A DNA stretch of 64,000 nucleotides, taken from positions 1 through 64,000 of the forward strand of contig NZ_CANKWO010000001.1 in NCBI RefSeq assembly GCF_947487515.1, in the 5' to 3' direction. Shown piece by piece: positions 38,000-47,935 of this stretch. Below the pieces are notes generated by a model. The model was not told where the DNA came from, made no database searches, and worked only from the letters and a program-made list of their open reading frames with translations. The stretch's first letter is position 1; each line of letters opens with the position of its first letter. The stretch comes from an uncultured Litoreibacter sp. (GTDB taxonomy: Bacteria; Pseudomonadota; Alphaproteobacteria; Rhodobacterales; Rhodobacteraceae). A program made the translations under genes and the position numbers.

Positions 38000-39358
38000 C
38001 TATGCCTTAAGCGCTTCGGATTTCTCCAACCATTGCGTCCAAGCCTGCTTCGCGCGGTCTGTGTACATCTTGTACCGCGTTGCACGGTGCCTGCGGCCAG
38101 TTTTGGCCTCTTCAACCAGTGGAAATAGCCCGAAATTGACGTTCATCGGCTGGAAGGTTTTGGCATCTGCCCCCCCCGTGATGTGGGTGACCAATGCGCC
38201 CATTGCGGTTTCGGGGGCGGGTGCGTCCAGCTCATGACCCAATATTTGTGCCGCTGCATAGCGTCCTGAAAGAAGGCCCATCGCCGCCGATTCGACATAT
38301 CCCTCGACACCCGTGATCTGTCCGGCAAACCGCAAATGCGGCTTTGATTTCAGGCGCATTTGATTGTCCAACAGGGTGGGAGAGTTGATAAATGTGTTGC
38401 GGTGAATGCCGCCAAGGCGTGCGAATTCAGCCTCTTCAAGGCCCGGGATCATGCGCAAAACTTCTTTTTGCGCGCCATATTTCATCTTGGTTTGGAAGCC
38501 GACGATGTTGAACAATGTGCCCAAGGCATTGTCGCGTCGCAATTGTACAATCGCATGGGCCTTCACGTCTGGTTGGTGAGGATTGGTCAAGCCCACAGGT
38601 TTCATCGGGCCAAAGCGCAGGGTCTCGCGACCGCGCTCCGCCATGACTTCGATGGGAAGGCAGCCGTCAAAGTAGCCTGCGGTTTCGCCTTCTTTGAACT
38701 CGGTCTTTTCCGAGGCCAAAAGCGCGTCGATAAATGCCTCATAGGTCTCTTTGTCCATCGGACAGTTGAGATATGCGGTGCGATCTTCTTCTGTTTCGCC
38801 CTTGTCGTAGCGCGATTGGAACCACGCTTTATCCATATTGATCGTGTCGAAATAGATAATCGGGGCGATTGCGTCAAAGAAGGCCAATGCGTCTTGGCCG
38901 GTTTCTGCAGCGATTGCACCCGCCAGCTCCGGTGATGTCAGCGGGCCGGTGGCGATGATCCAGTTGCCCTCCGTCGGGAGTGCGTCAATCGGCTCATATG
39001 AAACCGAAATATTTGGATGTGCGGTCAGCTTTTCGGTCACGGATTGGGCGAATGGATCACGGTCCACCGCCAAGGCGCTCCCTGCGGGCAATGCGTGTTT
39101 GTCCGCCATTTGCATGATGATGCCACCCGCTTGGCGCATTTCCCAATGCAACAGCCCCACAGCATTTTGCTCATGATCGTCAGAGCGGAAGGAGTTGGAG
39201 CAGACCATTTCTGCCAGATCGCCGGTGCGATGCGCGAAGGTCTCTACTTTCGGGCGCATCTCGTGGATGATCACTTTGACGCCCATGTTGGCAGCTTGCC
39301 ATGCGGCTTCAGAGCCTGCCATGCCGCCACCGATGATATTAAGAATGCTATCTGTCAT
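38000..39358 (-). CDS. trmFO: Folate-dependent tRNA (uracil-54-C5)-methyltransferase TrmFO
   Basis: This 452-aa flavoprotein makes m5U54 in tRNA using methylene-THF. The N-terminal FAD motif is [20 protein letters not shown] (6-25), and [24 protein letters not shown] is the family signature (about 55-78). [21 protein letters not shown] and [12 protein letters not shown] are in the C-terminal half. Length is typical. It stands alone, between gluQ and the DUF6614-type gene. Confidence 0.97.
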   Translation of the reverse strand: MTDSILNIIGGGMAGSEAAWQAANMGVKVIIHEMRPKVETFAHRTGDLAEMVCSNSFRSDDHEQNAVGLLHWEMRQAGGIIMQMADKHALPAGSALAVDRDPFAQSVTEKLTAHPNISVSYEPIDALPTEGNWIIATGPLTSPELAGAIAAETGQDALAFFDAIAPIIYFDTINMDKAWFQSRYDKGETEEDRTAYLNCPMDKETYEAFIDALLASEKTEFKEGETAGYFDGCLPIEVMAERGRETLRFGPMKPVGLTNPHQPDVKAHAIVQLRRDNALGTLFNIVGFQTKMKYGAQKEVLRMIPGLEEAEFARLGGIHRNTFINSPTLLDNQMRLKSKPHLRFAGQITGVEGYVESAAMGLLSGRYAAAQILGHELDAPAPETAMGALVTHITGGADAKTFQPMNVNFGLFPLVEEAKTGRRHRATRYKMYTDRAKQAWTQWLEKSEALKA

Positions 39359-39395
39359 GCAGGGGGTTTAGTGCCGGAACACCGGTAAGGAAAGG

Positions 39396-39749
39396 TCAGA
39401 TTAGCGCAATTCGTTCTCGTTGATCTGGGTCGGGGTAGGGGCGGTATAGACCGATGTCAGCAGTTTCAATCATATCATGAAACCGGATGTATCTTTGTTC
39501 GTCATCGTCATCCACGGATTTCCCCAAGGTCAGAAACGCTTGATCAAGTTGTGACATGCCAAGAACTTCTATTTCCAAGATGAAATCGCTGTGACGTCCA
39601 GACGCAAGGCCGAATTTCCGCCGGTGCAGTCGCCAGTTTTCAATAAGTTGGCGCTGCTTCAAGCCGTTCAGCCAATCTTCCGCCGCCGCCGCGAAGGACA
39701 AAGCCTTTGCGCCGCTGCGAAGTTCTATCATGCAGTGATACATGTTCAT
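39396..39749 (-). CDS. DUF6614-type protein
   Basis: This 117-aa protein starts MNMYHCMIELRSGAKALSFAAAAEDWLNGLKQRQLIENWRLHRRKFGLA and continues SDFILEIEVLGMSQLDQAF, which matches a small Rhodobacterales family I remember as DUF6614. A ferredoxin-like fold is suggested by the alternating strands and helices, but function is unknown. GGAGG sits six bases before the ATG. It lies between trmFO and gyrA on the same strand. Confidence 0.65.
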   Translation of the reverse strand: MNMYHCMIELRSGAKALSFAAAAEDWLNGLKQRQLIENWRLHRRKFGLASGRHSDFILEIEVLGMSQLDQAFLTLGKSVDDDDEQRYIRFHDMIETADIGLYRPYPDPDQRERIALI

Positions 39750-39802
39750 GGGATACCTCCGGAATACGAATGCACCGTATCCCGAAGTATCTTATCAGCC
39801 GG

Positions 39803-42571
39803 TTAAGCTTCGCCGGATTCCGGAGTTTCGCTGGTTTCTGGCGCCTCGTCGTCATCTCCTTGGTCGGCGATATAGGCCACCGAGACGACTTCTTCACCTT
39901 TGCCCGTGTCAAAGACCTTCACCCCACCTGCAGAGCGGGAGCGGAACGAAATTCCTTCAACCGGACAGCGGATCGACTGGCCCTTGGAGGTCGCCAACAT
40001 GATCTGATCATTTATCTCGACAGGGAAGGACGCGATGATTTCCCCGCCACGCATGGCCTTGTCCATGGCTGTGACGCCCATGCCGCCGCGCCCTCGAACA
40101 GGATAGTCATGCGAGGAGCTGAGCTTGCCTGCGCCGCCCTTGGTGATGGTGAGGATCAGGTCCTCAAAGGCCGACATCTCGGCGTAGCGTTCTTGGCTGA
40201 TGTCCCCTGCTGGGGCCTCTTCATCTTCCACTTCAGCATCATCTGCTAAGCCCATGACTGCACGGCGCATTTTCAGATATGCTGCACGCTCGGAGGCCTC
40301 GGCTTCAAAGTGGCGGATGACCGACATCGACACGACACTTTGGCCGTCTTGCAGCTTGATGCCACGCACACCGGTCGAGTTGCGTGACGAGAACACGCGC
40401 ACGTCGGTGGAGGGGAAGCGAATGGCGCGTCCAGCGTTGGTGATCAACATGACGTCGTCACTTTCTTCACAGATGCGGGCGTTCACCAGCTCGACACCTT
40501 CGGGCAGCTTCATTGCAATCTTGCCGTTCCGCATGACGTTGGTGAAGTCTGACAAGGCGTTGCGTCGCACATCACCTGCGGTCGTGGCGAACATGATTTG
40601 CAGGTCGCTCCATTCTTTCTCGTCACGGTCCACTGGCATGATTGCAGCAATGGAAACACCGGTCGGAATAGGAAGGATGTTGACGATGGCCTTGCCCTTG
40701 GCGGTGCGACCGCCTTGCGGCAGACGCCATGTTTTCAGCTTATAGGCCATGCCGTCGGTGGTGAAGAACAACAGCTGCGTGTGGGTGTTTGCCACAAACA
40801 ATTGTGTCACGACATCGTCGTCTTTGGTCGCCATGCCGGACAGGCCCTTGCCGCCACGACGTTGCGCGCGGAATTCGGCCAATGGTGTCCGTTTGATCCA
40901 GCCCGTCTGGGTGATCGTGACGACCATGTCCTCTTTCTCGATGAGGTCTTCGTCTTCCATGTCGCCAGACCAGTCCACCACTTCGGTGCGGCGAGGGACG
41001 GCGAATTGTTCTTTAACTTCAGCAAGTTCGCCGGAAATGATCTCCATGATCCGTTCGCGCGACCGCAGAATGGCGAGGTACTCGGTGATCTTCTTGGCAA
41101 GCTCTTCCAGCTCGTCCGTTACTTCCTTTACGCCGATTTGAGTCAGGCGTTGCAGGCGCAGCTCCAGAATGGCGCGGGCTTGGGTCTCCGACAGGTGGTA
41201 AGTGCCGTCGTCATTCACGGTATGGGTCGGGTCATCGATCAGCTTGATATATGCCGCAATGTCAGCCGCAGGCCATGCGCGGGTCATCAATCGGCTGCGT
41301 GCCTCTGCTGCATCGGCGGAGGAGCGGATGGTCGCGACGATTTCATCGATATTGGTGACGGCCACGGCCAAGCCACATAAGATATGGCTGCGTTCACGGG
41401 CTTTGCGCAACTCAAATGCTGTGCGGCGGGCGACAACATCTTCACGGAAGGCGATGAAGTTGGTCAAGAAGGTGCGCAGCGTCAACTGCTCTGGCTTGCC
41501 GCCGTTCAGCGCCAGCATGTTGCACGCAAAGCTGGTCTGCATCGGCGTGAAGCGGAACAATTGGTTCAACACGACCTCAGCGGTTGCATCGCGCTTCAGT
41601 TCGACCACAACGCGCACGCCGACGCGGTCGGATTCGTCTTGGACGTGGCTGATGCCTTCGATCTTCTTGTCGCGGGCAGTTTCTGCGATCCGCTCAATCA
41701 TGGTGGCTTTGTTCACCTGATAGGGGATCTCGGTGATGATAATGGCGAAGCGGTCCTTGCGAATTTCTTCAACATGGGTTTTGGAGCGCACGATGACCGA
41801 GCCGCGGCCTTCGGTATAAGCCTTAATCGCACCGGATCGGCCAAGGATAATGCCGCCCGTCGGGAAATCGGGAGCGGGGACGTATTCCATCAGCTGATGT
41901 TCGTCCAGATCGGGGGATTCGATCAGCGCCAATGTCGCGTCGATCACTTCGCCCAAGTTGTGCGGCGGGATGTTCGTGGCCATGCCAACCGCGATCCCGC
42001 CAGCGCCGTTGACCAGCATATTCGGGAAACGGGCGGGCAGAACGGTCGGCTCACGGTCTTTGCCGTCGTAGTTGTCTTGGAAATCGACTGTGTCTTTTTC
42101 AATATCCGCCAGCAAGGAGCCGGCCGGCTTGTCCATGCGCACCTCTGTGTAGCGCATCGCGGCGGGGTTATCGCCGTCCATGGAGCCGAAGTTGCCTTGA
42201 CCGTCCAGAAGCGGCAGCGACATGGAGAAATCCTGCGCCATACGCACCAGCGCGTCATAAATCGCGCTGTCGCCGTGGGGGTGATATTTACCCATGACGT
42301 CGCCAACTGGGCGGGCGGACTTTTTGTAGGATTTGTCATGCGTATTGCCGGTCTCATGCATCGCATAAAGAATACGGCGGTGCACCGGTTTTAGGCCGTC
42401 GCGAAGGTCGGGAATCGCACGCGAAATGATGACGCTCATGGCGTATTCGAGGAAGGAGGTCTTCATCTCATCGGAGATGTTGATCTGCGGCCCGTCGTGA
42501 TGCATGCGAAACGGGGTGTTTTCTTCTTCGTTATCAGGTGTTTCCGGCGTGTCGTTCACGTAGCGTCCCAT
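39803..42571 (-). CDS. gyrA: DNA gyrase subunit A
   Basis: This 922-aa subunit carries the breakage-reunion domain with catalytic Tyr141 (AMRYTEVRM) and the quinolone-resistance region [21 protein letters not shown]. Residues Ser102 and Asp106, equivalent to E. coli Ser83 and Asp87, are wild type, so no target-site quinolone resistance is predicted. The GyrA box reads [10 protein letters not shown] (about 577), showing gyrase rather than ParC. The C-terminal tail is acidic ([20 protein letters not shown]). Confidence 0.98.
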   Translation of the reverse strand: MGRYVNDTPETPDNEEENTPFRMHHDGPQINISDEMKTSFLEYAMSVIISRAIPDLRDGLKPVHRRILYAMHETGNTHDKSYKKSARPVGDVMGKYHPHGDSAIYDALVRMAQDFSMSLPLLDGQGNFGSMDGDNPAAMRYTEVRMDKPAGSLLADIEKDTVDFQDNYDGKDREPTVLPARFPNMLVNGAGGIAVGMATNIPPHNLGEVIDATLALIESPDLDEHQLMEYVPAPDFPTGGIILGRSGAIKAYTEGRGSVIVRSKTHVEEIRKDRFAIIITEIPYQVNKATMIERIAETARDKKIEGISHVQDESDRVGVRVVVELKRDATAEVVLNQLFRFTPMQTSFACNMLALNGGKPEQLTLRTFLTNFIAFREDVVARRTAFELRKARERSHILCGLAVAVTNIDEIVATIRSSADAAEARSRLMTRAWPAADIAAYIKLIDDPTHTVNDDGTYHLSETQARAILELRLQRLTQIGVKEVTDELEELAKKITEYLAILRSRERIMEIISGELAEVKEQFAVPRRTEVVDWSGDMEDEDLIEKEDMVVTITQTGWIKRTPLAEFRAQRRGGKGLSGMATKDDDVVTQLFVANTHTQLLFFTTDGMAYKLKTWRLPQGGRTAKGKAIVNILPIPTGVSIAAIMPVDRDEKEWSDLQIMFATTAGDVRRNALSDFTNVMRNGKIAMKLPEGVELVNARICEESDDVMLITNAGRAIRFPSTDVRVFSSRNSTGVRGIKLQDGQSVVSMSVIRHFEAEASERAAYLKMRRAVMGLADDAEVEDEEAPAGDISQERYAEMSAFEDLILTITKGGAGKLSSSHDYPVRGRGGMGVTAMDKAMRGGEIIASFPVEINDQIMLATSKGQSIRCPVEGISFRSRSAGGVKVFDTGKGEEVVSVAYIADQGDDDEAPETSETPESGEA

Positions 42572-42671
42572 CTGTCGTTAGATGCGCCGTTAGGCGTCTA
42601 TATATAGTTGATCGCACTATAGACTAACCTAGGTTTAGGGTGCAATGGGCCTCGGTGAATGAGTTCGACGC

Positions 42672-43136
42672 CTAGCCAAAGCGTCGCGCAGCCACCAGCC
42701 AGATTCCAGCGAGGAAGAAGGATATAATCATGTTCCATCCCGCCATGGAGATACCTGCAAGCGCCCATGCGATATCGTCGCATCGCACCAGTGGGGCGGC
42801 CATAATCGACTCCAAAAGCTGCTCTGGTGTCAGGTTGGTAATGTCACCGGAGGTACAGCTGGACGGACCTTCCCACCATTTTTGCTCCACCCCCATGTGG
42901 AACAGCCCGATTGCACCGGATGTGGCAGCTGCAAGGGCGCCCAAAATTGCGATAATGCGACTGGGGATAACCAAAAAGGCGATGCCGATGACAAAGGCGA
43001 TGGCGTGCGGCCAACGTTGCCACAGGCACAGCTTGCAAGGGGGGTAGCCCATCATCTGGAACAAAAATGCGCCGCCCAACAGCAACGCAGATCCACCTGC
43101 GGCCACGGTGACGACCTGCGCGCGCGTCATGCTCAT
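42672..43136 (-). CDS. dsbB: Disulfide bond formation protein DsbB
   Basis: This 154-aa protein has four membrane helices, the first-loop CxxC (YPPCKLCLWQRWPHA, about 34-48) and a second cysteine pair in SSCTSGDITNLTPEQL and LVRCDDIAW. It passes electrons from DsbA to quinone. ATG 43136 overlaps the DedA-like stop (ATGA); the longer ORF upstream belongs to that gene's region. No dsbA is in the window. Confidence 0.9.
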   Translation of the reverse strand: MSMTRAQVVTVAAGGSALLLGGAFLFQMMGYPPCKLCLWQRWPHAIAFVIGIAFLVIPSRIIAILGALAAATSGAIGLFHMGVEQKWWEGPSSCTSGDITNLTPEQLLESIMAAPLVRCDDIAWALAGISMAGWNMIISFFLAGIWLVAARRFG

Positions 43137-43708
43137 ACAAACCTCACCAGTGCAAAGCCGCCCAACAAGACGGCAAGAAACAACGTCATGACAATGCCCA
43201 AACGCTTCTCGATAAAGGCGCGGATCGGATCGCCAAACTTCCACAGCAACGCCGCCACAAGGAAGAAACGCGCCCCACGCGCGATGATCGATGTGATGAT
43301 AAAGGTTGTCAAAGGCATCCCAGTCCACCCCGACATGATTGTAATGACCTTATAGGGGAAGGGCGTCATCCCTGCGATCAATACGGGCCAGAACCCCATG
43401 TCATTGAAACGGGTGTTGAACTCGACCGCGGCGTCGCCTTTGCCCAAGGCCTCCAAAATCGGTTGGCCAATCTGTTCAAAGGCAAGGGCGCCGATTGCGT
43501 ATCCCAGCAACCCGCCAACAACAGATGCCGCTGTTGCCAAGCCTGCGATCAGAAACGCCTTGCTTGGTCGCGCGATGATCATCGGGATCATCAAAATGTC
43601 TGGTGGGATTGGAAAGAAGGAGCTTTCCATAAAGGCCACTACAATCAATGCCCACATTGCATAGGGATGGTCCGCGAGGGACATTGTCCAGTTGTAGAGC
43701 CGTTTCAT
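43133..43708 (-). CDS. DedA/YqaA-family membrane protein
   Basis: This 191-aa integral membrane protein matches the YqaA branch of the DedA/SNARE-associated family: FMESSFFPIPPDILMIPMIIARPSKAFLIAGLATAASVVGGLLGY and GMTPFPYKVITIMSGW, followed by ARGARFFLVAALLWKFGDPIR. DedA proteins move lipids across membranes and support envelope integrity. ATG 43708 was chosen behind GGACAG; upstream codons are not conserved in type. Its stop overlaps dsbB. Confidence 0.88.
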   Translation of the reverse strand: MKRLYNWTMSLADHPYAMWALIVVAFMESSFFPIPPDILMIPMIIARPSKAFLIAGLATAASVVGGLLGYAIGALAFEQIGQPILEALGKGDAAVEFNTRFNDMGFWPVLIAGMTPFPYKVITIMSGWTGMPLTTFIITSIIARGARFFLVAALLWKFGDPIRAFIEKRLGIVMTLFLAVLLGGFALVRFV

Positions 43709-43825
43709 GTGCTGTCCTGCTTCGATCCAGTCGCGCTCGCTTATACCTGCTGGCTGCAAAAGGGAAGTTTGCCTTCACTGCACCATGACCTTAGAAAGGC
43801 GCAAAGTCCAGATGGGGAGTATCAG

Positions 43826-44692
43826 ATGCGTTGGAAAGGACGGCGAGGCAGCCGAAACATAGAAGACCGTCGTATGCAATCCGGATCACGGCGTGTGGGC
43901 AAGGCGGGTGGCGTTGGCGGCATCGGGCTGATTGCTGTTTTGGTGATTGGCTACTTCTTGGGGATTGATGTCTCGCCATTGCTGCAAAATGTTGACGGGT
44001 CAGGAGGGCAGCAGGTTTCAGTCGACACGCGTATCTCGCAAGCTGACCGCGAGGCAGGGGAATTCGTCTCGGTGGTGTTGGCGGATACAGAGGAAGTCTG
44101 GAGCGAGATTTTCCAAGACCAAGTAGGCCGCGCCTATCGCCCTGCAACATTGGTGTTGTTCAAAGGTGGCACACAAAGCCCTTGCGGCGGTGCATCCGGC
44201 GCATCGGGGCCGTTTTATTGTCCCGCCGATCGCAAAGCCTATCTCGACACTGACTTCTTCACCACTTTGTCGCGCCGTCTGGGCGCCTCGGGCGATTTCG
44301 CAGCCGCCTATGTTGTCGCCCATGAAATAGCCCACCACGTGCAAAATGAGCTTGGCATCTTGGCGCAGGCCAACAAAATTCGCCAACAGGTAAGCCAAGC
44401 AGAAAGCAACGCCATCTCTGTGCGCATTGAATTGCAGGCCGATTGCCTGTCCGGCGTTTGGGCGCGTTACGCCAAGGCGCGCTTTAACGCGTTGGAACGG
44501 GGCGACCTCAAGGAAGCGGTCAATGCGGCCAAGCAGATTGGCGATGACACGTTGCAGCGCAACGCTGGACGCCGCCCTAACCCGCATAGCTTCACACATG
44601 GTACATCCGCGCAACGTCAACGCTGGTTCAAGACCGGCTATGAGAATGCCACGGTTCAAAGCTGCGATACCTTCGGGACGGATCGCCTTTAG
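43826..44692 (+). CDS. Neutral zinc metallopeptidase (YpfJ family), membrane-anchored
   Basis: This 288-aa protein begins MRWKGRRGSRNIEDRRMQSG, typical of the YpfJ/KPN_02809 family, with one membrane helix (GGIGLIAVLVIGYFLGIDV, about 32-50). The zinc-binding motif VVAHEIAHHVQNELG is at about 168, followed by ELQADCLSGVWARYA with the third-ligand glutamate. ATG 43826 follows GGGGAG by six bases; the 121-residue upstream extension of the frame runs through the divergent DedA-like gene and is not coding. Confidence 0.9.
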   Translation: MRWKGRRGSRNIEDRRMQSGSRRVGKAGGVGGIGLIAVLVIGYFLGIDVSPLLQNVDGSGGQQVSVDTRISQADREAGEFVSVVLADTEEVWSEIFQDQVGRAYRPATLVLFKGGTQSPCGGASGASGPFYCPADRKAYLDTDFFTTLSRRLGASGDFAAAYVVAHEIAHHVQNELGILAQANKIRQQVSQAESNAISVRIELQADCLSGVWARYAKARFNALERGDLKEAVNAAKQIGDDTLQRNAGRRPNPHSFTHGTSAQRQRWFKTGYENATVQSCDTFGTDRL

Positions 44693-44727
44693 CAACACCG
44701 CTCGCTTCACTCCGAGGAGGAGGGACC

Positions 44728-45312
44728 ATGGCTTTGGCCACTAAACTGGAGGCGCGCGTGGGGCGTGGCCTCAACCGTATTTGCCGATTGTGCGCTTATT
44801 TCGGCGGGATCGTGCTGGTTGCTGCGGCATTGGTCACCATGGCCTCTGTTATTGGGCGGTATTTCCTCTTCGCGGGTCTGGGTCCCATTCGGGGTGACTT
44901 CGAGCTGGTCGAGATGAGCTGCGCCATTGGCATTTTTACCTTTCTCCCTTGGTGTCAGATGAACCGCGGAAATGTCACCGTTGATGTCTTGGTCAACCGT
45001 TTTCCGCTTCGCGTGCAGTCGTTGTTTGGGCTGCTCGGGGATCTGTCGATCACAGTGCTGTCCGCGTTGATCTTCTGGCGCATCTACTTGGGGTTCGGTG
45101 AGAAGTTTCCATATGGCTCCGACAGTTTGCGCGCGGCACTTCACATGGGCACGAAGCCTTTCTATCCCGAAACCACCTATGAATTGGAAATGCCGGTTTG
45201 GATTCCCTATGCGCTGTCGACGCTTGGGGCCGCGCTCTTTTTTGTGGTGAGCCTTTATACCGTCTGGCGGGCGTTGAATTGGGTGATCAGCGGGCAGGAG
45301 GCACAGATATGA
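44728..45312 (+). CDS. TRAP transporter small permease (DctQ)
   Basis: This 194-aa protein has four membrane helices: LCAYFGGIVLVAAALVTMASVIGRY, the ELVEMSCAIGIFTFLPWCQM region typical of DctQ, the LFGLLGDLSITVLSALIFW helix and a final helix near 165-185. GGAGGAGG precedes the ATG. It overlaps the large permease gene (ATGA). It forms the membrane unit of a sodium-driven tripartite transporter for a carboxylate or similar solute. Confidence 0.92.
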   Translation: MALATKLEARVGRGLNRICRLCAYFGGIVLVAAALVTMASVIGRYFLFAGLGPIRGDFELVEMSCAIGIFTFLPWCQMNRGNVTVDVLVNRFPLRVQSLFGLLGDLSITVLSALIFWRIYLGFGEKFPYGSDSLRAALHMGTKPFYPETTYELEMPVWIPYALSTLGAALFFVVSLYTVWRALNWVISGQEAQI

Positions 45313-46661
45313 GCGGCCTAGAGTTGGCCCTATCGGGTTTCGGCTTGATGCTATTGGGGATTTTCCTGCGCATTCCGATTGCAGCGGCGATGTTTGCTTC
45401 GGGTTTTATTGGCACTTGGATCGTGTTGGGGCGGCCATCTGCTACGCTTAGCCAGATGAAGACGCTGACCTATGATACGTTTTCAAGCTACTCGCTGACC
45501 ATCGTGCCGTTGTTCCTGCTGATGGGGCAGTTCGCCACTAAATCGGGCATGAGTGGCGCGCTGTTTGCTGCGGCCTCTGACTGGCTTGGCCATCGCAAGG
45601 GCGGGGTGGCGATGGCGGCTGTCGGCGCCTGCGCGGGGTTCGGGGCCGTCTGTGGGTCCTCATTGGCGACGGCAAGCACGATGGGGCAGGTGGCTTTGCC
45701 AGAGATGCGGAAGCAAGGGTATTCGGATGCCTTAAGCACTGGTGTGCTGGCGGCAGGGGGCACCTTGGGCATCCTTATTCCGCCATCGGTCATCTTGGTG
45801 ATCTACGCGATCCTCACGGAGCAAAACCTTGTAAAGATGTTCATCGGCGCGTTGATCCCCGGAGTGCTGGCGGCAGTGGGGTATATGATTACGGTGGCGA
45901 TCTATGTGCGTCTGCGCCCCGGATCGGGCCCTGTGGCTGAACGTAAGCCCATCAAGGCGCGCTTTAGGACCTTGGTCAGAGTGTGGCCGGTTGTGTTGAT
46001 CTTCTCCTTGGTTATGGGAGGGATCGCGGCAGATTGGAACTGGACCAAAACCGGTGTTCAGGCGCTGTTCACCCCGACCGAAGGGGCCGCAGTCGGGGCC
46101 ATCTTTACCGGCCTATATGGTGTCATCACAGGCGGATTGAACTGGCAGGGGTTCAAAGCTTCCGTTTTGGAAACCGCACAGGCCTCAGCGATGATCTTTC
46201 TGATCATTCTGGGCGCACAGGTGTTCAACTCTTTTCTTGCCTTCACACAGGCGCCTCAGGCCATGGCACAATGGGTGTCCTTGCAGGGGTTTGCGCCTAT
46301 GACTGTGCTCATTGCCATGCTTTTGTGCTACTTGGTCTTTGGGTGTGTCATGGACAGCTTGTCGATGATTTTGCTGACGATCCCGATATTCTATCCGATC
46401 ATCGAGACATTGGACTTTGGATTGGGGGCAGAGGGCACGGCGATCTGGTTCGGCATTCTCGCCCTGATCGTCGTCGAGGTCGGGCTCATCACTCCACCGG
46501 TGGGGATGAATCTGTTCATTATCAATCAAGTTGGAGGCAATATTCCGATCACGCAGACCTATCGCGGGGTGCTGCCTTTCATCGCGTCAGATTTGATCCG
46601 TGTTGTCATTTTGCTGGCTTTTCCGAGCATTACGCTGTGGCTGGTCGGGGTGATGTTCTAG
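45309..46661 (+). CDS. TRAP transporter large permease (DctM)
   Basis: This 450-aa protein has about twelve membrane helices and DctM signatures: IPIAAAMFASGFIG, TIVPLFLLMGQFATKSGMSGALFAAASDWLGHRKGG, GSSLATASTMGQVALPEMRKQGYS and GTLGILIPPSVILVIYAI. LITPPVGMNLFIINQV closes the protein. It starts at ATG 45309, overlapping the dctQ stop. No periplasmic binding protein gene (DctP or TAXI type) lies in the window, so the substrate cannot be assigned. Confidence 0.95.
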   Translation: MSGLELALSGFGLMLLGIFLRIPIAAAMFASGFIGTWIVLGRPSATLSQMKTLTYDTFSSYSLTIVPLFLLMGQFATKSGMSGALFAAASDWLGHRKGGVAMAAVGACAGFGAVCGSSLATASTMGQVALPEMRKQGYSDALSTGVLAAGGTLGILIPPSVILVIYAILTEQNLVKMFIGALIPGVLAAVGYMITVAIYVRLRPGSGPVAERKPIKARFRTLVRVWPVVLIFSLVMGGIAADWNWTKTGVQALFTPTEGAAVGAIFTGLYGVITGGLNWQGFKASVLETAQASAMIFLIILGAQVFNSFLAFTQAPQAMAQWVSLQGFAPMTVLIAMLLCYLVFGCVMDSLSMILLTIPIFYPIIETLDFGLGAEGTAIWFGILALIVVEVGLITPPVGMNLFIINQVGGNIPITQTYRGVLPFIASDLIRVVILLAFPSITLWLVGVMF

Positions 46662-46807
46662 CTGTAGCGCTGCATAGGCGAACTATCTTTGCCAATCGCG
46701 TTAAAAACTGCTGGAATCTGCAAACGACGAATTGACGCGCCCTGAAGCTTTGGCTACACCGCACGCACCTCTGGTGGCGACTACCGCGCTGCCATACGAG
46801 ACAAGGG

Positions 46808-46891
46808 GCCCGAGTGGTGGAATGGTAGACACGACAGATTCAAAATCTGTTGCCGCGAGGCGTGCCGGTTCAAGTCCGGCCTCGGGTACCA
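46808..46891 (+). tRNA. tRNA-Leu (CAA)
   Basis: This 84-nt class II tRNA has acceptor stem GCCCGAG/CTCGGGT, an anticodon arm ACAGA-TTCAAAA-TCTGT with anticodon CAA, an extended variable arm (TGCCGCGAGGCG) and T arm GCCGG-TTCAAGT-CCGGC. CCA is encoded at 46889-46891. It decodes UUG. Confidence 0.97.
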
Positions 46892-47782
46892 AATCATCCA
46901 ATACATATAGAATATAAGCAGGCGGCAAGCCTCGCAAAGAGCGTTTGGTAAGGGTTTTCTTACTTGTGCGATCGATTTTTCGTTCAAATTAAGGCGAAAA
47001 AATGAGACCCGAGATAATCTAGAGAACTTTAGGCTATTGTTTCCAAACTAGCTTTTACGACGTTAGGTAACGCAAGATTCGGCTTCGTTGGGAGCCTCTA
47101 ATCGAATCGAATTTGGGATCAATACTGCCAATTCGGAGACAATCATCGGTAAAGCTCTAGATTGTTCTGTCGTTTCTTACGGGGAATAGATAACGAAAAG
47201 TGACGATGGATTATCGCTGGTTCACAGGAAAGTGAGGACCGAAACTCGGAATTCGTCATGACCATTCCAGTAATCAGAATGTTTGTGTTTGATGTTTGAG
47301 TGATAGTTAAGTTTTTGAAATAAATGAACAATATTAACTTTCCCGACAAGCTGACGCTAGTTTGGGGCAGCGGTTGGCTGCATTTGGGGGAAAAGTAATA
47401 GCCAAAAATAGCGGCCGGAAACAATTTTTGGGGTATCCGGTAAAATGTTGAAATAAGGTATTTTTATGATCTTCGTCAAAGTTTCCGCTTTTTGGTTCTC
47501 TGTCGAAAAGGTATCAAAAGGCACACCCATCTGGGGGGTGAAGACATTTGGCCACGGGGGCGGCCACACGAAAAGCGCGTTCTTGCAGAATGCGGAGGTA
47601 GTCGTGTGATCGTTTGCTGGGCGCGTTGGTTTCAACGAATGCTATTTGCAGATCGTCATCAACGTTGGGCTTACTAAGGTCTGAATTCCTCCTCATTTTT
47701 GGCGTAGCGTTTGAGTGTGGTCGCAATTGTGGCGTCTTCACTAAACTAGATGACACGGAACTGCACGAAGCCTGGGGATCTT
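46892..47782. other. Gene-free AT-rich stretch between tRNA-Leu and the giant RTX gene
   Basis: About 890 bp contain no convincing gene. Short ORFs at 47143-47424 and 47357-47635 (minus) and 47492-47677 (plus) have no RBS, family resemblance or typical codon use. Base composition is visibly richer in A+T than the flanks. A dyad CCAAAAAT (47402-47409) and ATTTTTGG (47424-47431) has a 14-nt spacer. No repeat of the tRNA 3' end, which would indicate an integrated element, was seen. It may be a long regulatory region or a decayed insertion. Confidence 0.6.
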
Positions 47783-47926
47783 ATGGCTGAAATGACTACA
47801 CTTACCGATCTTGTGACAGCGTTCAGCGCTGTCTTGTCTGCTGTGTTGGTTATTCAATTGTGCACTAAAGAGTTAAATTTGTTGCGGGGGTCGGCAGTGT
47901 ATCGACCGACGCTCGTAAAGTCGTAG
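47783..47926 (+). CDS. 47-codon leader ORF upstream of the giant RTX gene
   Basis: ATG 47783 opens a 47-aa ORF with a central hydrophobic segment (LVTAFSAVLSAVLVIQLC, about 10-27) and a basic end (KELNLLRGSAVYRPTLVKS). GGGGA lies five bases upstream. Its stop TAG (47924-47926) overlaps the GGAG ribosome-binding site of the 2487-aa gene (TAGGAG), whose ATG is only nine bases after the stop. Its position suggests a leader peptide or translational coupling. It resembles no family known to me. Confidence 0.45.
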   Translation: MAEMTTLTDLVTAFSAVLSAVLVIQLCTKELNLLRGSAVYRPTLVKS

Positions 47927-47935
47927 GAGACTGAA

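Noticed and set aside
41384-42394. 336-codon plus-strand ORF opposite gyrA
   Set aside because: It lies wholly inside the well-identified gyrA gene on the other strand and has no recognisable protein features; a shadow frame.
43463-43825. 121-residue upstream extension of the zinc metallopeptidase
   Set aside because: It overlaps the divergent DedA-like gene, while ATG 43826 has a GGGGAG site and gives the family N-terminus.
47143-47756. Short ORFs in the AT-rich stretch (47143-47424, 47357-47635, 47492-47677, 47514-47756)
   Set aside because: None has an RBS, consistent codon use or a recognisable domain, and they overlap each other on opposite strands.
46808-47935. Possible integrated element at tRNA-Leu
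   Set aside because: No integrase gene and no repeat of the tRNA 3' end was found downstream.
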